From contig JACVRA010000310.1 of NCBI GenBank assembly GCA_019828545.1, positions 1 through 64,000 on the forward strand: DNA of 64,000 nucleotides. Reading direction: 5' to 3'. Of the stretch, positions 43,295-53,889 are shown piece after piece. The stretch is from Paracamarosporium sp. OC-R06-R3 (Eukaryota > Ascomycota > Dothideomycetes > Pleosporales > Didymosphaeriaceae). Numbering within the stretch: position 1 is the stretch's first letter; each line of letters starts with the position of its first letter. The translations under genes and the position numbers were made by a program. The notes under the pieces were generated by a model. That model saw nothing but the letters and a program-made list of their open reading frames with translations. It was not told the origin of the DNA and did not search any database.

Positions 43295-44442
43295 GGTTGG
43301 GGAGAACGTGAGTCGTAAAATAGGACGAGGGTCCTGGCCTGGCTAAGCGGACGAAGATATGCCAGGGGAGATGAAAGGGGAGGCCGCATGGTGCTTGGGG
43401 AAAGGAAGATGGCTGAAAGCAGCCACTTCCTCATCATTGAGATGGGGGTAAATGTTTTGAGGATGATGAAGGATTGATTGTGTGGCAAGTCGCTGAATGC
43501 GGGTGCACGTGATTAGGAGCAGATTGGAATGCGGACTATCGTTTCGGAAACGCATTGAGGCTAGCGGCTGGAGGTGAAGAGACAGATGTAGTTCAATTGA
43601 AGACGGAAATAGGCCGAAGGGATGTGTGGTAGATCGGCCCTTGTTATTGACTGTTGGATGCGGAATTATTTTGGGTGGTTAGGAATGTACGATCGAGATG
43701 GATAAGAACAGCAATATTTTGATGAGAGGGTTGTTGTCCACTAAGCTAAGCGAATATCTACCACCAAATCAATTCTCATTAAGCCAATACCTTGAGATAC
43801 AAAATACTTGAAGATAAGTTTTGATGCTAGAGATACTGAGAAACCTATGTTTCCAATTAAGCTAACATCCAACACTCACATCGTTTCCGTGTACACAAAG
43901 CTTTTCGACGCAGTCTGTTAGTTCTCGCTTATCGTAGCAAGTGGTAATTTGTTCATTACATTGTTACCGTCTATACGTGGGTGATCAGAAGGGGTGAAAA
44001 TGAGCAGATATAGTACTACCATCATCTTATTGTTTGAGTCGGATTGTTTTGACGGATTGTTCTAATGCGTATTATTTTGTGTAGAGCTAGTCTGAATAGG
44101 CGATGATACACAACGTTCAATATGAGTTGTCGTTTTCGAGTCGCCTTCTTTCTAATATCTCGGTAGCGGGAATGCATTTACTCCCTTCACTGCTTTTCTC
44201 AGCCACATAGCCACAACCTGAATGCTCTATTATTTAATATGAATTGAAGTATATGATATGCACTGCAAGTCTCATTGTGACTGTATTGTCACTTACCCAC
44301 CGGGAACATGTGGATGTACCGTCCAGTCACAGCTCGGATCGCCGACATAGAACGCCTTACGATGCAGTGCTCAGCATGACTCCTCGGAACATCATAGTCA
44401 TTCGCATCTAAAATCTAGAAAAGGTTCTGGAAGCGTACCGTC
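43295..44442. other. AT-rich intergenic with old repeat
   Basis: Upstream side of the EF-hand gene and of the F-box gene. The right half is occupied by an old repeat copy (R1, 43955-44440). No gene was recognised. Confidence 0.5.
43955..44440 (+). repeat. Degenerate dispersed repeat, copy A (family R1)
   Basis: About 490 bp align by eye with 50205-50710 in the same orientation, most clearly at 44120-44420. Shared words: cattgttacc, gagttgccttctttgtaa-like, gggaatgca, acctgccgggaac-like, gtcacagctc, aacgcctta and catgactcctcg. Copy A has a gap of about 25 bp relative to copy B. No terminal repeats were identified. Confidence 0.6.
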
Positions 44443-45682
44443 ATGACCGAAATCCGTTTCCGGTTCCTACACTTTGGTTACTCTGGGCGCACGGCCGCTC
44501 AGAAAGACGATTACTATATTCGTGCTAGCGTTGTACAGGGATATCGCGATCTGTACTACATGTTCCTCTACCCGCTCATTATCTAAGTATTTCAAGCAAC
44601 ACCTACTGTTCCACGATATCAAAGAAGACGATACTACCATTGTACCCGATCCACCACCAGAGCTCGTCGAGTCGATCTTTCTCTACCTAACATGGACCGA
44701 GCTCCTCCGCGCCCAACGTGTCTGCAAACGCTGGCGAGAATTCACACTACACACACCCAGCACCCAGCGTCTTCTATGGAAACGTCCGCGCCACATCAAG
44801 GACGGCGACGATTCGAATTTCATGCTTCCCGAGTCCGTAGCGCGCGAACTAGAGCTCCTAGACGGCCAGGATTATTTGGCTAGCCTGGCCAACACGCATC
44901 AGCGGTTTCTGCGCACGTCGAATCTGTTGCACCGCAACGGCGCCCTTTCACCCTTCACGTACGAGGACGAGCTGGCGACTACACGCTGCGCGTACGAGTC
45001 CACCCCTCAGCACTCTATATGGCGCGACCTCCTAACCCGGAACCAATGCCACTCCTGCAAGTTCCTCCACCCGCTCCTCTACTTCAACAACGTCCACCCG
45101 CTCCTACACTTCCTCGAAGAACTCAACGACATACATTGCTGCATCGAGGGCTACGGTCCCTTGCTACGCATGACCCTTAAAAACATTCGCTCCTTTGGGA
45201 TGCCCCCCTGGTACCCGCACCAAATGCTATTCGCGCGGTTTCAGTGCGTGTGGCGAGTAATCCGCCAGGCAAACGACGTCGTGAGAACGAGTCGTCTGCG
45301 CGACAACCTGGTGACCCAACCTGCGTCCACACACCTCCTGCTCACCACCTCGCTCGACCTAGAGGATGTCGCGGGCGCCGTCGGCGCAACAGGAAAAGGC
45401 ACAATCTATGTGCGCAACGAGGATGGGTTCAGACTGGGAGAATTCATGTCCGCGCTGTATTCGTGCTTTTGCAAGATCTTTACGATGCTGCTTGGTTCGG
45501 CGAAGGCGGAGCTGAGGAGTGCGGAGGTGCGCCGGGGGGTAGCGGAGGAGGAGAGGAGGACGGGGGAGACGACAGGTATGGTTAGAATTTGGCTGGTGAG
45601 GAGGAAGAGGCTTGAACGAGTTATTACGAGGCTGGAAGAGGGGTTGAGAGAGTTGGAGTGTGAGAGGGGGGATTTTGTGTGA
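44443..45682 (+). CDS. F-box protein
   Basis: The main frame runs to 45682 and contains an F-box at about residues 48-95: PDPPPELVESIFLYLTW, then RAQRVCKRWREFT. The long frame has no ATG near its start. A consistent two-exon model is ATG at 44443, exon 1 to 44532 and exon 2 from 44588, with a 55-nt intron (GTACAG donor, CTAAG acceptor); this gives 394 aa. F-box proteins bind Skp1 and recruit targets to SCF ubiquitin ligases; substrate unknown. The C-terminal third is helical and charged and ends RLEEGLRELECERGDFV. Old repeat sequence overlaps its 5' side, so the N-terminus is uncertain. Expansion of F-box genes is common in such accessory regions. Confidence 0.75.
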
Positions 45683-46549
45683 GGGTGTGGGGGTTTTGTG
45701 TTCAGTGAGAGGAGAGCCTGATTCTGGGCGAGCTTCTTATTGTGTTGCGTTGCGAGATGGAAATACGCCTCTGGCTTTTGTCATGTCGTCTCCAAAGCAC
45801 GAAAGTATAGTTAAATCATATGTCTGTGCATCTTGCCTTATTGGGTACTCAATCATTAATGGCCATAATAGCTAGAGAAATAGAATAGCATGTGATGGTG
45901 ACTTCTCATAGGAGATATATCGAAAGACGTAGTAGACTCTAGAAGATTAATTCCGTAGAGATGGTTTACTTCTCCTACTTCGCGTAGGGGAGACACATCT
46001 TTGGTTAAGAAGACTTGGCATGATCACACGGTTAGAATCAATATTCAGTACTACATTTGAGCCTCAATGCATCAGCCTCATCGCCAAACTAAGAATCTCG
46101 CCAGACCTTGTAATTAATTAGTGAGCTGCGTGATACCGTTTTCGGCTCACCGGAAGACTCAGCTGTCGAGCAGCCGCAAGGTGCGAGAGCCAGAAATGGT
46201 AAATACCTCATGTGTCACCCTGTCGTGATAGTTTGTAGCATAGTTATTACTCGGCATTTAAGTCTCACTCGTCAGAAGTAGGGCCGATCGGCGATGATGT
46301 GCAGATTTTCTGCGCGAGAGATAAGCACAGCCCCACGAACTGCAGGGGATTGGAGCTGTCTCGCTTACGGTTTACGTATAGTCAGTACTTCTGTCTTTGC
46401 TCTATCAAAGAACGTTATATGCAGCTCATGCTGAAGATGTGCCAGTAGCCCCAGGCTCCCCTCCCGCTTCATCGGCCCGAGACTGCACAGAGATAAAGCT
46501 CTGGGTGCCGTCAGTGACCCTTCTTCCTATCCGGCCAGACTTGATCACT
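45683..46549. other. Intergenic between F-box gene and HeLo-kinase gene
   Basis: Mostly AT-rich with no recognised gene. The start of the following HeLo-kinase gene is at 46550. Confidence 0.55.
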
Positions 46550-48529
46550 ATGGAGCCTTTCGGGGTCGCGGCTGCAGCCGTGAGCTTGTTACCGCTGTGT
46601 AAAGGTGCGACTTTGCATTCGTATGTCATACCATAAAATCCGCTTATAAATTATAGAGGGGTTTTCCATGGTGAAAGACGTCCTCCAGGCATCCTCAACG
46701 GCTCAAGAGGCTGAATGGCGTGTGCAATCTCAGATGAATGTCAGTTAGATATACAAGTGAAGAGCTCGACGTTCTTAACTGCAATAGGTATTTAACTGTT
46801 GGAAGAAGATATGGGATTCGCCGACCGGTCCGTTTGAAAAGTTCAAAGAGTATGAGAAAGAGAACCCATACGAGGCTGAAGCAGTCCAACACGAGCTCGC
46901 TCTGCTTTCGTATACAATGTTTGACATGAAGACTTTGCTGGAAAAATACGGATTGAAACTAGGAAAAGGGAATTTGGTAATTTCTGAGGAATACAGAACG
47001 TCAATGGATCGTATGCTGAAATCCTTCCAGAAACCACAACACATATTTGACCCCACCATACAGAAACTGACCAAATCCAAATCATCCCTGAACGAGTACC
47101 TTCACAGCTGCAAACAGAATCTGTCATTTATCAAAAAGTGTACCTTTGTTATGACATCCACTGAAAAGAAAGCCGATATCCTAATTGATCGCTTGAAAGA
47201 ACGTATCGAAGTGCTCAAAAACTACAATCCGAAACAGAGCATGACTGTCTTCGTGAACGAATTATTTGCGGAGTTCTTACGCTCACAGTCGACACATCTT
47301 TTCGAAGCTTTGATACAAGAAGGGAAGCGGTCGGGAGGACCGGGTAAGAAAGGCTTGCCATATTACGACATGGGGCTCGCAGGCAAGTTTTCGAGCGCCG
47401 TCAAGGATAGAAAGCGAAGGGCAAAAATTTTCGATTTGTCGGGTTTTGGGACCAGTACTGCGTACACAGTCTCAGCATCACAAGCGGCTGAGATGGCAAT
47501 TTTCGAGGGATACCCAACTCCCAAAGAGAGGCGGGTTGTGTACATCGAGTGGATATCTGATTACGGATCCCTCCCCAAAGAGCGAGCGTTGGCGAAAGCA
47601 TCAATGCTTGCGGCTGCAAAACCAGGGCAATTGCTTCTTCCATTTTGTTATGGTGTCGTAGAAGACCGGAAATGGAGCAGGTATGGGCTGATATTGGCCC
47701 CTCCAGATCATGTCAGACTGAAAATACCGGAAATGCGAGCACCGGGCTTCGTTACACGGCGACGGAAGCCAAACTCTCTCCAAACTGTCCTAGAGACGGC
47801 GCCGAAAGATCAAAAAGAAGACTTGAAAATTCGCTTTGCATTGGCCAAAAAGCTTGTCAATGCGATACACATGATGCATTGTGTAGGCTGGATACACAAG
47901 TGAGTGATCCTCTTCTCTATGAGTTATCCATCACTAACCTCTACGTAAAGGAACATTCGCTCGGGATCTATTATCATCTTCCCCGAAAAGTCGTGGGTTC
48001 TAGGTACTCGGAGCGACGGAATGTCCGCACGACTAGACTGGGATCAGCCTTTATTTGTCGGTATGGACTATGCACGTGTTGAATATTTACCGGGGCCTCC
48101 AGTCGCAATCGGAATGTCGGCTAGACCTGGCGAGATTACACTAGATGAATATCACCACCCAAAGAAGGTGTATGATCGGTTTACCGAATATCGCCGCTCC
48201 TTTGACATTTACAGCCTGGGATGCGTTCTACTAGAGATTGGGTTTTGGCAGCCGCTGTCCAAGCTGATTCACCACTACGATAGACCCAGACCTGAGCAGA
48301 CAAGACAAGAGCTTCAGGGCCAAGCAAAATCCTTGAAAGGGTACGTATCCCCTGCCACCTTTAAGAGACCGTACTGACCTACTGATAAAGTTTGACGGGC
48401 TCTACATATGCGGAAGTTGTCTTAAAATGCCTGAGTGTCGATTCGTCGAGATCGTCGAAGGAGGATGATATCGCAAGCTCGAAACTCATGTTAGAGATTA
48501 TTGGTGAACTGAATAAGTGTACGGCTTAG
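46550..48529 (+). CDS. HeLo-domain pseudokinase (MLKL-like layout)
   Basis: Five exons (46550-46604, 46657-46739, 46788-47899, 47951-48340, 48391-48529) give 592 aa. The start MEPFGVAAAAVSLLPLC, followed by helices such as KDVLQASSTAQEAEWRV and NCWKKIWDSP, is that of HeLo/HeLo-like domains, which form membrane-active helical bundles. A helical linker leads to a kinase fold (about 210-560). Its VAIK-like position reads VVYIEW (no lysine), the HRD-like loop reads HKNIRSGS near 416-423, and DFG reads MDYA. The DIYSLGCVLLEIG helix is retained. It is thus a probable pseudokinase. HeLo domains execute fungal cell death, and MLKL in vertebrates couples a four-helix bundle to a pseudokinase. It neighbours a WD40 NLR relic. 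Introns are 48-52 nt and frames agree. Confidence 0.85.
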
Positions 48530-48750
48530 ACGTCTAGCAAGCCGAATGACTCTTTGTTGCATTCTACAAGAAGAGAAAGTGCATGGACAAGGAATTAGCT
48601 ACTCAACGAGTCTACCCGTTGACGATTGTATTGATGCTCGTGTGACACAAGCCAAAAACAATTATGACGATAGGCTATGTGCTATAAGGTCTATCCCTGG
48701 ATCGCGGGACGCACGGGCAAGCGCCTACTTGGCTAGCAATAAAACCAGCT

Positions 48751-49839
48751 ATGGTGGATGAATGGAGAGCTTGCTTGCAGACGCTTGAGGGCTACAGTAG
48801 CGGGGTCCACGCAGTAGCCTTCTCTCACGACTCAACCAAGGTCGCGTCAGGGTCAGGGCCGGACAACTCAATATTTAAGATATGGGATGTCAGCAGTGGC
48901 CAATGCCTCCAAACTCTCAAGGGGCACAGAAGTAGGATTACCTCGATAGCCTTCTCCCATAATTCAACCGAAATTGCGTCAGCGGCAAGTGATTGAACAG
49001 CTAAGATCTGGGATACTAGCAGCGGCCAGTGTCTCCAAACATTTGATGGCCATGGCCACTGGATCAACTCAGTAGCTTTCTCTTACAACTCAACCCAAAT
49101 CGCGTTAGGGTCAGGCGACTCAACAGTTACAATATGGGACGTCAGCAGTAGCCAGTGTCTACAGACGCTAAGGGGCCGTAGTGGCCTGGTATCTTCACTA
49201 GCTTTCTCTCTCGACTCAACCCAGATTGTATCAGGGTCGATAGACTCAACGGTTAAGATATGGAATGCTGGTAACGGCCAGTGCCTCCAAACACTCAATG
49301 GTCATAACGACTGGGTTAGGTCAGTAGCCTTCTCTCGTGACTCTACCTGGATTGCGTCAGGGTCGACCGACTCAACGGTTAAGATCTGGGACGCCGGCAG
49401 CGGCCAATACCTTCAGACTCTTGAGGGTAGCAGTAGTGTTTCCTCATTAGCCTTCTCCCACAACTCAACTCAGATCGTTATAGGGTCACATGACTCAACG
49501 GCTAAGTTATGGGACACCAACAGTGGGCATCTCCAGACGCTTAAGGGCTACAGCGGTTGGGCTATATCAGTAGCCTTCTCTCATGACTCAACTCAGGTCG
49601 CGATAGGGTGGGGCGACTCAGTAGTTAATATCTGGGACGCTAGTAGCGGTTAGTGCCTCCGGACGCTTAGGGGCCATCCTCAACCTCAACCCCATCAACA
49701 TCAGTATGCGGGATTAAGTTTGGACAAGAAATGGATAACATATAATTCGAAGAAACTACTGTATCTACCTTCAGAGTATCGCCCCTCATCGTCCGCTGTG
49801 TCTGGGAAAACAGTTGCTATAGGTGTGGAGAAGTGGTGA
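48751..49839 (+). pseudogene. WD40 array of an NLR, nonsense-broken relic
   Basis: One reading frame of 362 codons (48751-49839) encodes seven WD40 repeats with the pattern SVAFSHDSTxIASGSxDSTVKIWD. Two in-frame stops interrupt it: TGA at 48994-48996 and TAG at 49651-49653. The TAG replaces a Gln codon (SSGQC is the normal text), a C-to-T change in a CpA context. The tail, LDKKWITYNSKKLLYLPSEYRPS, is typical of NACHT-WD40 receptors. Just before the first repeat, KPAMVDEWRACLQTLEG matches the usual linker. No NACHT domain remains upstream. Few other lesions suggest a recent loss. Confidence 0.85.
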
Positions 49840-51275
49840 GGTATTGATATATACTCTTAATTTGGACGAACAATAGCAACAAACTTGGTATGCCTTTTCT
49901 TGCTCTTTGTTTACTTTTCTCTTATGTTTTGCAGGGGGCCTGGTATGAACACGAATATATAACAGATCATTTACCATGTATCATCTTCAAGACATTCTCG
50001 GGCGCGAACAGGAATATTTCGCCACGTTACACGTGGCGAAGCAGTTGAACACTTTAATTCCGTTAGTAGGGAGGACGGTCGACCCGATCCAGCACAGATC
50101 CTGCAGACGCTTCGAAATGCATCGGCCGTGCGTTTAGAATAACTAAAGTGCAGGAACCGGAAACCGGGTCTGGTCACTACTGGATTTAGAGCAATACTAT
50201 TCAAGACTCACTGCATTGTTACCAGTCAGATCTAGGTCAATGATACAGACATAGTGGAGATGAACGGATATGGTGCTATTGTCATGTTGAGCCGGTTAAA
50301 CAGGTTCCTTGTGTCATAATCAAGTGATTGATTGAGCGGCGATTACTTGAAGAGCAATGTGAGGAATCATCTTCGAGTTGCCTTCTTTGTAACATTCGAT
50401 CAAGTATAGGGAATGCACTTGACCCCTTCGCTGTCCTTCTTGGCTACACAGTCAAAACGTTAATACTTTGTCGTTTGATATATATTGATGTATACGCGAT
50501 CTGCACTCTAAGTCTCACCATTACTATATTGTCGATTACCTGCCGGGAACCTGTGGATAACTGTCTAGTCACAGCTCAGATCGTCGGCAAGGAACGCCTT
50601 ATGATGCAGTTAGTGTTCGGCATGACTCCTCGTTCGACGATGACTGTTCTGCACAGCGGACTCCGCAATCATTCGCATCTGGGATCTGGGATGGTTTTCG
50701 GTAGAGTATTCAGAGCAATAGATGAATGCCAGTGATCACAGTGGGTTATCGGCACGATATCAGGTAATGTCGCATCCCATACGCACACGATACACGATCT
50801 GCACTATGCTCTAGACCCGAAAGACTAGCTCGAGGCCGCCTGTAAAGCGTGATAACGACGTGTCGCACAGTTTCACAGCTGTGCGAACGTGCATCCCGCC
50901 GCCACGCCCCGCTTCGCATTTTCGCCCCTCCCCCACACGTAACTGTCTGGCTCTGGCAGATGGCGCACGGCCCTTGCTGCTAATACGAAGGAGCTTGTTT
51001 TTATTGATGCAACCCTTGGCATGCACCCTGCCCCCCACTATTAACATGCATCAGGAAAAAGGTTCAAATCGACCTGCGTAGACGTGGCAAACTAGCGTAG
51101 ACGTGTCAAATAGTGCAGAGGTGCACATTTTGTGTCATTTCTGTCTATAGTGCGCTCGGGCCTTAACATGCCACTTTCCCGTGTGCAACAGAGCCTGGCT
51201 AGGCAGCAACTACCAAGCGTTGCCTTGCTGCATATTTAGGTATATAAATCGTGATACGAGTATTCCTCTTTCATC
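49840..51275. other. Intergenic with repeat copy B and promoter of AAA gene
   Basis: Contains an R1 copy (50205-50710). From 50870 to 51060 the DNA is GC-rich. A GGTTCAAATC word near 51060 resembles a tRNA B-box, but no tRNA could be folded. No gene was recognised. Confidence 0.5.
50205..50710 (+). repeat. Degenerate dispersed repeat, copy B (family R1)
   Basis: Partner of 43955-44440. The two copies flank the F-box, HeLo-kinase and WD40-relic block. Identity is around 70 percent by eye; no target-site duplication seen. Confidence 0.6.
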
Positions 51276-53670
51276 ATGGCGCAAGTGAGACCACCTTTTG
51301 ACATTCTTCCTCCATTCATGTATAAGAACAACAACGGAAACAATAGTCCAGCGACGGCAATGGCAACAACAACAAGCTGGAAAGATAAAGACATAGCTGA
51401 TACGCCTACAGATGTGGCTGAGGCTAAGGCAAAGGGGCCTCCTGCTCCGGCTGGGAGTTTGGCAAGCATTCACCATGTTTATGCGGATCCATTGCTGGCC
51501 GGCAAGGTATGTTGGATGCGACGTCTTTAAGACCTGCTTCTCAATTCCTCAACTTGGACTACAAGCTCTCTTACTTGAGAGGCCCTTTTGCGATAGCTCT
51601 CAATTGACTAGGATATACGCTAAGATGAATCAAGTGGACTACTACGTATCCTACTCGAGCCGAACCACCGGCAGAAGATGCCTACTCTCTCCAGCATGCT
51701 CTCGTCGCGCGATTCAAGCTCTCGGACGACCCTAGCAAGACTCTGGATCTGCATTCTATCGTGGTACAGAGTCCACTTCTCAAAAAGAGCCTTGGCCGTG
51801 TGCTAGAAGGCTATCCGGGCATCACTATGGAGCTCGAGCGCGTAGAGTTCAACGCGCCGTTTGAATGCTTTGTGCACCGCTGGGATCGTCTCCAAGCCGA
51901 GCGGACGGCCCTCGCCCAGAAGAGTGAGAATGCACCGCTTGCGGTAGCGCATATCGCACGGGATGCTGTGGCCCACATGGAGGCTCTGTACTCCACTCTG
52001 GAAAGCGAACTGGCCTCGGTCGTTCGAAAGAAGGCTGATCTAATCGCCCATGGCGTCATCACGTTTGACACGCTCTGGACGCTGTTCGAGCCGGGCATCC
52101 TCATCTACACAAAGTATAATGACCGCGATCGCATTTACAAGCTCAAGAAAACGAGAAATGATACCATTACCGAGGGTAAGATATATGCACTGGAGTACCA
52201 ATGCGTGTGTTTCGATGGGATCAATTTCGGGTATTCCGGGGAGAGTTGCTATCTCATGGAGTTCAAGGGGACGAAGAAGATTACGCAGCTGGAGGGTTAT
52301 CCGTTGGAGTTCCATGCAGATCAAGAGGAGTTGAAGACGAGGCTGACGGAACGAGGGCGAATGTTTGAGGCGTACAAGGGGTACCACTTTGTTGCCTACG
52401 ATGGCATTGCTCTGAGTAAGACGCCTCGCGGACAGCAGAAGCTCAACGTGAAGAGTCGCATCATCATTGATGCGCAATCCTACTCTCGGTACAGTAACAA
52501 GCTCAGCGTGGAGGTGTTCGAGACCCCAGCAGCTCCCCAGAACGTGGTGAGCCCTTCCAGCGGCGAGGAGACCGATGAGGATTGCGTCATACTCGACGAG
52601 AATGTCGGGAAGAAGCAGGTGCCTGCGCCGGTTGGTAAGAAGCCCGTTCCTAACGCAGATTCCGCTCTCCTCACCCCAGAACAATGCCTCATCGCCTCTC
52701 CTCGCGTCCGGGGCTACTCCCTTCGCGACAAGAAGTGGTGTAACTTTTTCATCGACAGCATCCGGGATATTACCTGGAACGAAGATGCGTTTGCCTCGCT
52801 CGTCGCGCCGCAGGAGCAGAAAGATCTCATTCTTTCTTTTGCCGAGAGTCAGGTCAAGAGCCGTGACGACTTTGACGATTTCATCCAGGGCAAGGGTCAG
52901 GGCATCATCATGTTGCTTGCAGGACCGCCAGGCGTGGGAAAGACGCTGACGGCGGAGAGTGTCGCAGAAGCGATGAAGGTGCCGTTGTATAGTATTGGCG
53001 CGGCGGATCTAGGAAGTGCGTCCGACGATGGCTCACGCTCCACGAATAGAAGACGTGTGCTGAACAGCGATGCAGATAAACCGTCACAGCTAGAGAACAA
53101 GTTACATGACATTCTGGAGATGTGCTCCAAGTGGAATGCTGGTAAGTTTATCCTCGCCTTGCGGTTACTGCTGTTGTAGAGAAGCTTCTTATGCGAGAAT
53201 TAGTATTGCTCATCGACGAAGCGGATGTATTCATGGAGGTGCGCACCACGGCCGATCTCCAGCGCAATAAGCTCGTCGCCATATTCCTCCGTTTGCTGGA
53301 GTACTTCTCTGGCATCATGTTTCTGACGACTAATCGCCTGGAGAACATGGATGCTGCATTTGAGTCACGTATCCATCTCACGCTCAACTATGCAGACCTT
53401 GATAAGACGTCGCGCAAGCACGTCTGGTCCACTTTCCTCACCACGCACGCTCGCGCCAGGAACTCCAATGTCGGTACTTTTACAGACGCTGAGCTGGAGA
53501 AATTGGCTAAAGTTCAGTTGAATGGAAGGCAAATCAAGAACGTGATCAAGACGGCGATGCTGTTGGCGAGCAAGTATGACGAGTGCTTGGGCATGGGGCA
53601 TCTGGAGACGGTATTAAGGCTGAGGAAGGCGAATGAGAAGAAGACAGTGGGGTTCTTTGGGGGCGAGTAA
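51276..53670 (+). CDS. AAA+ ATPase with DUF7025-like N-terminal region, frameshifted
   Basis: Exon 1 is 51276-51506, exon 2 begins near 51625 and runs to 53141, exon 3 is 53204-53670. The last junction rebuilds WNAVLLIDEADVF. Walker A is LLAGPPGVGKT, Walker B LLIDEADVF, sensor 1 FLTTNR, and an arginine-finger-like R follows (AFESRIHL). The N-terminal part (YALEYQCVCFDGINFGY, YHFVAYDGIALS) is the usual fungal companion domain (DUF7025-like). The stretch expected to read MNQVDYYxYPTRAEPPAED is split between two frames at about 51646-51650, which implies a 1- or 2-nt indel. That may be a real disabling frameshift or an assembly error; the rest of the gene is intact. These ATPases are often found in multi-copy sets in filamentous fungi; function unknown. 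Intron 1 is inferred (51507-51624). Confidence 0.78.
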
Positions 53671-53767
53671 ATGGACGAAGTCTGTGATGAAATATTATAT
53701 ATATGTTGGGCAATGGTATCCACGACATATACTTGATGTTGCCCTCTTTCGTGTTAGGCAGCGATAA

Positions 53768-53779
53768 CACGTGATTGGG
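53768..53779. promoter_or_regulatory. CACGTG plus CCAAT-box before BBP
   Basis: CACGTG at 53768-53773 is followed directly by ATTGG (reverse CCAAT) at 53775-53779, about 115 bp upstream of the BBP ATG. A Cbf1/bHLH and CCAAT-binding (HAP) pair is a plausible reading. Confidence 0.35.
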
Positions 53780-53889
53780 TCAATCTTCAAACAGCTAGCG
53801 CTCGCGCCGCACTAAGTTGGGCGTTTCTTCTACACTACAGCTCTCGTTCCCCTAACCCCAAACCTTCACCACCGTTGAACTCCATCAAC

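Noticed and set aside
51055..51075. tRNA B-box-like word GGTTCAAATC
   Set aside because: No A-box at the right distance and no cloverleaf can be drawn.
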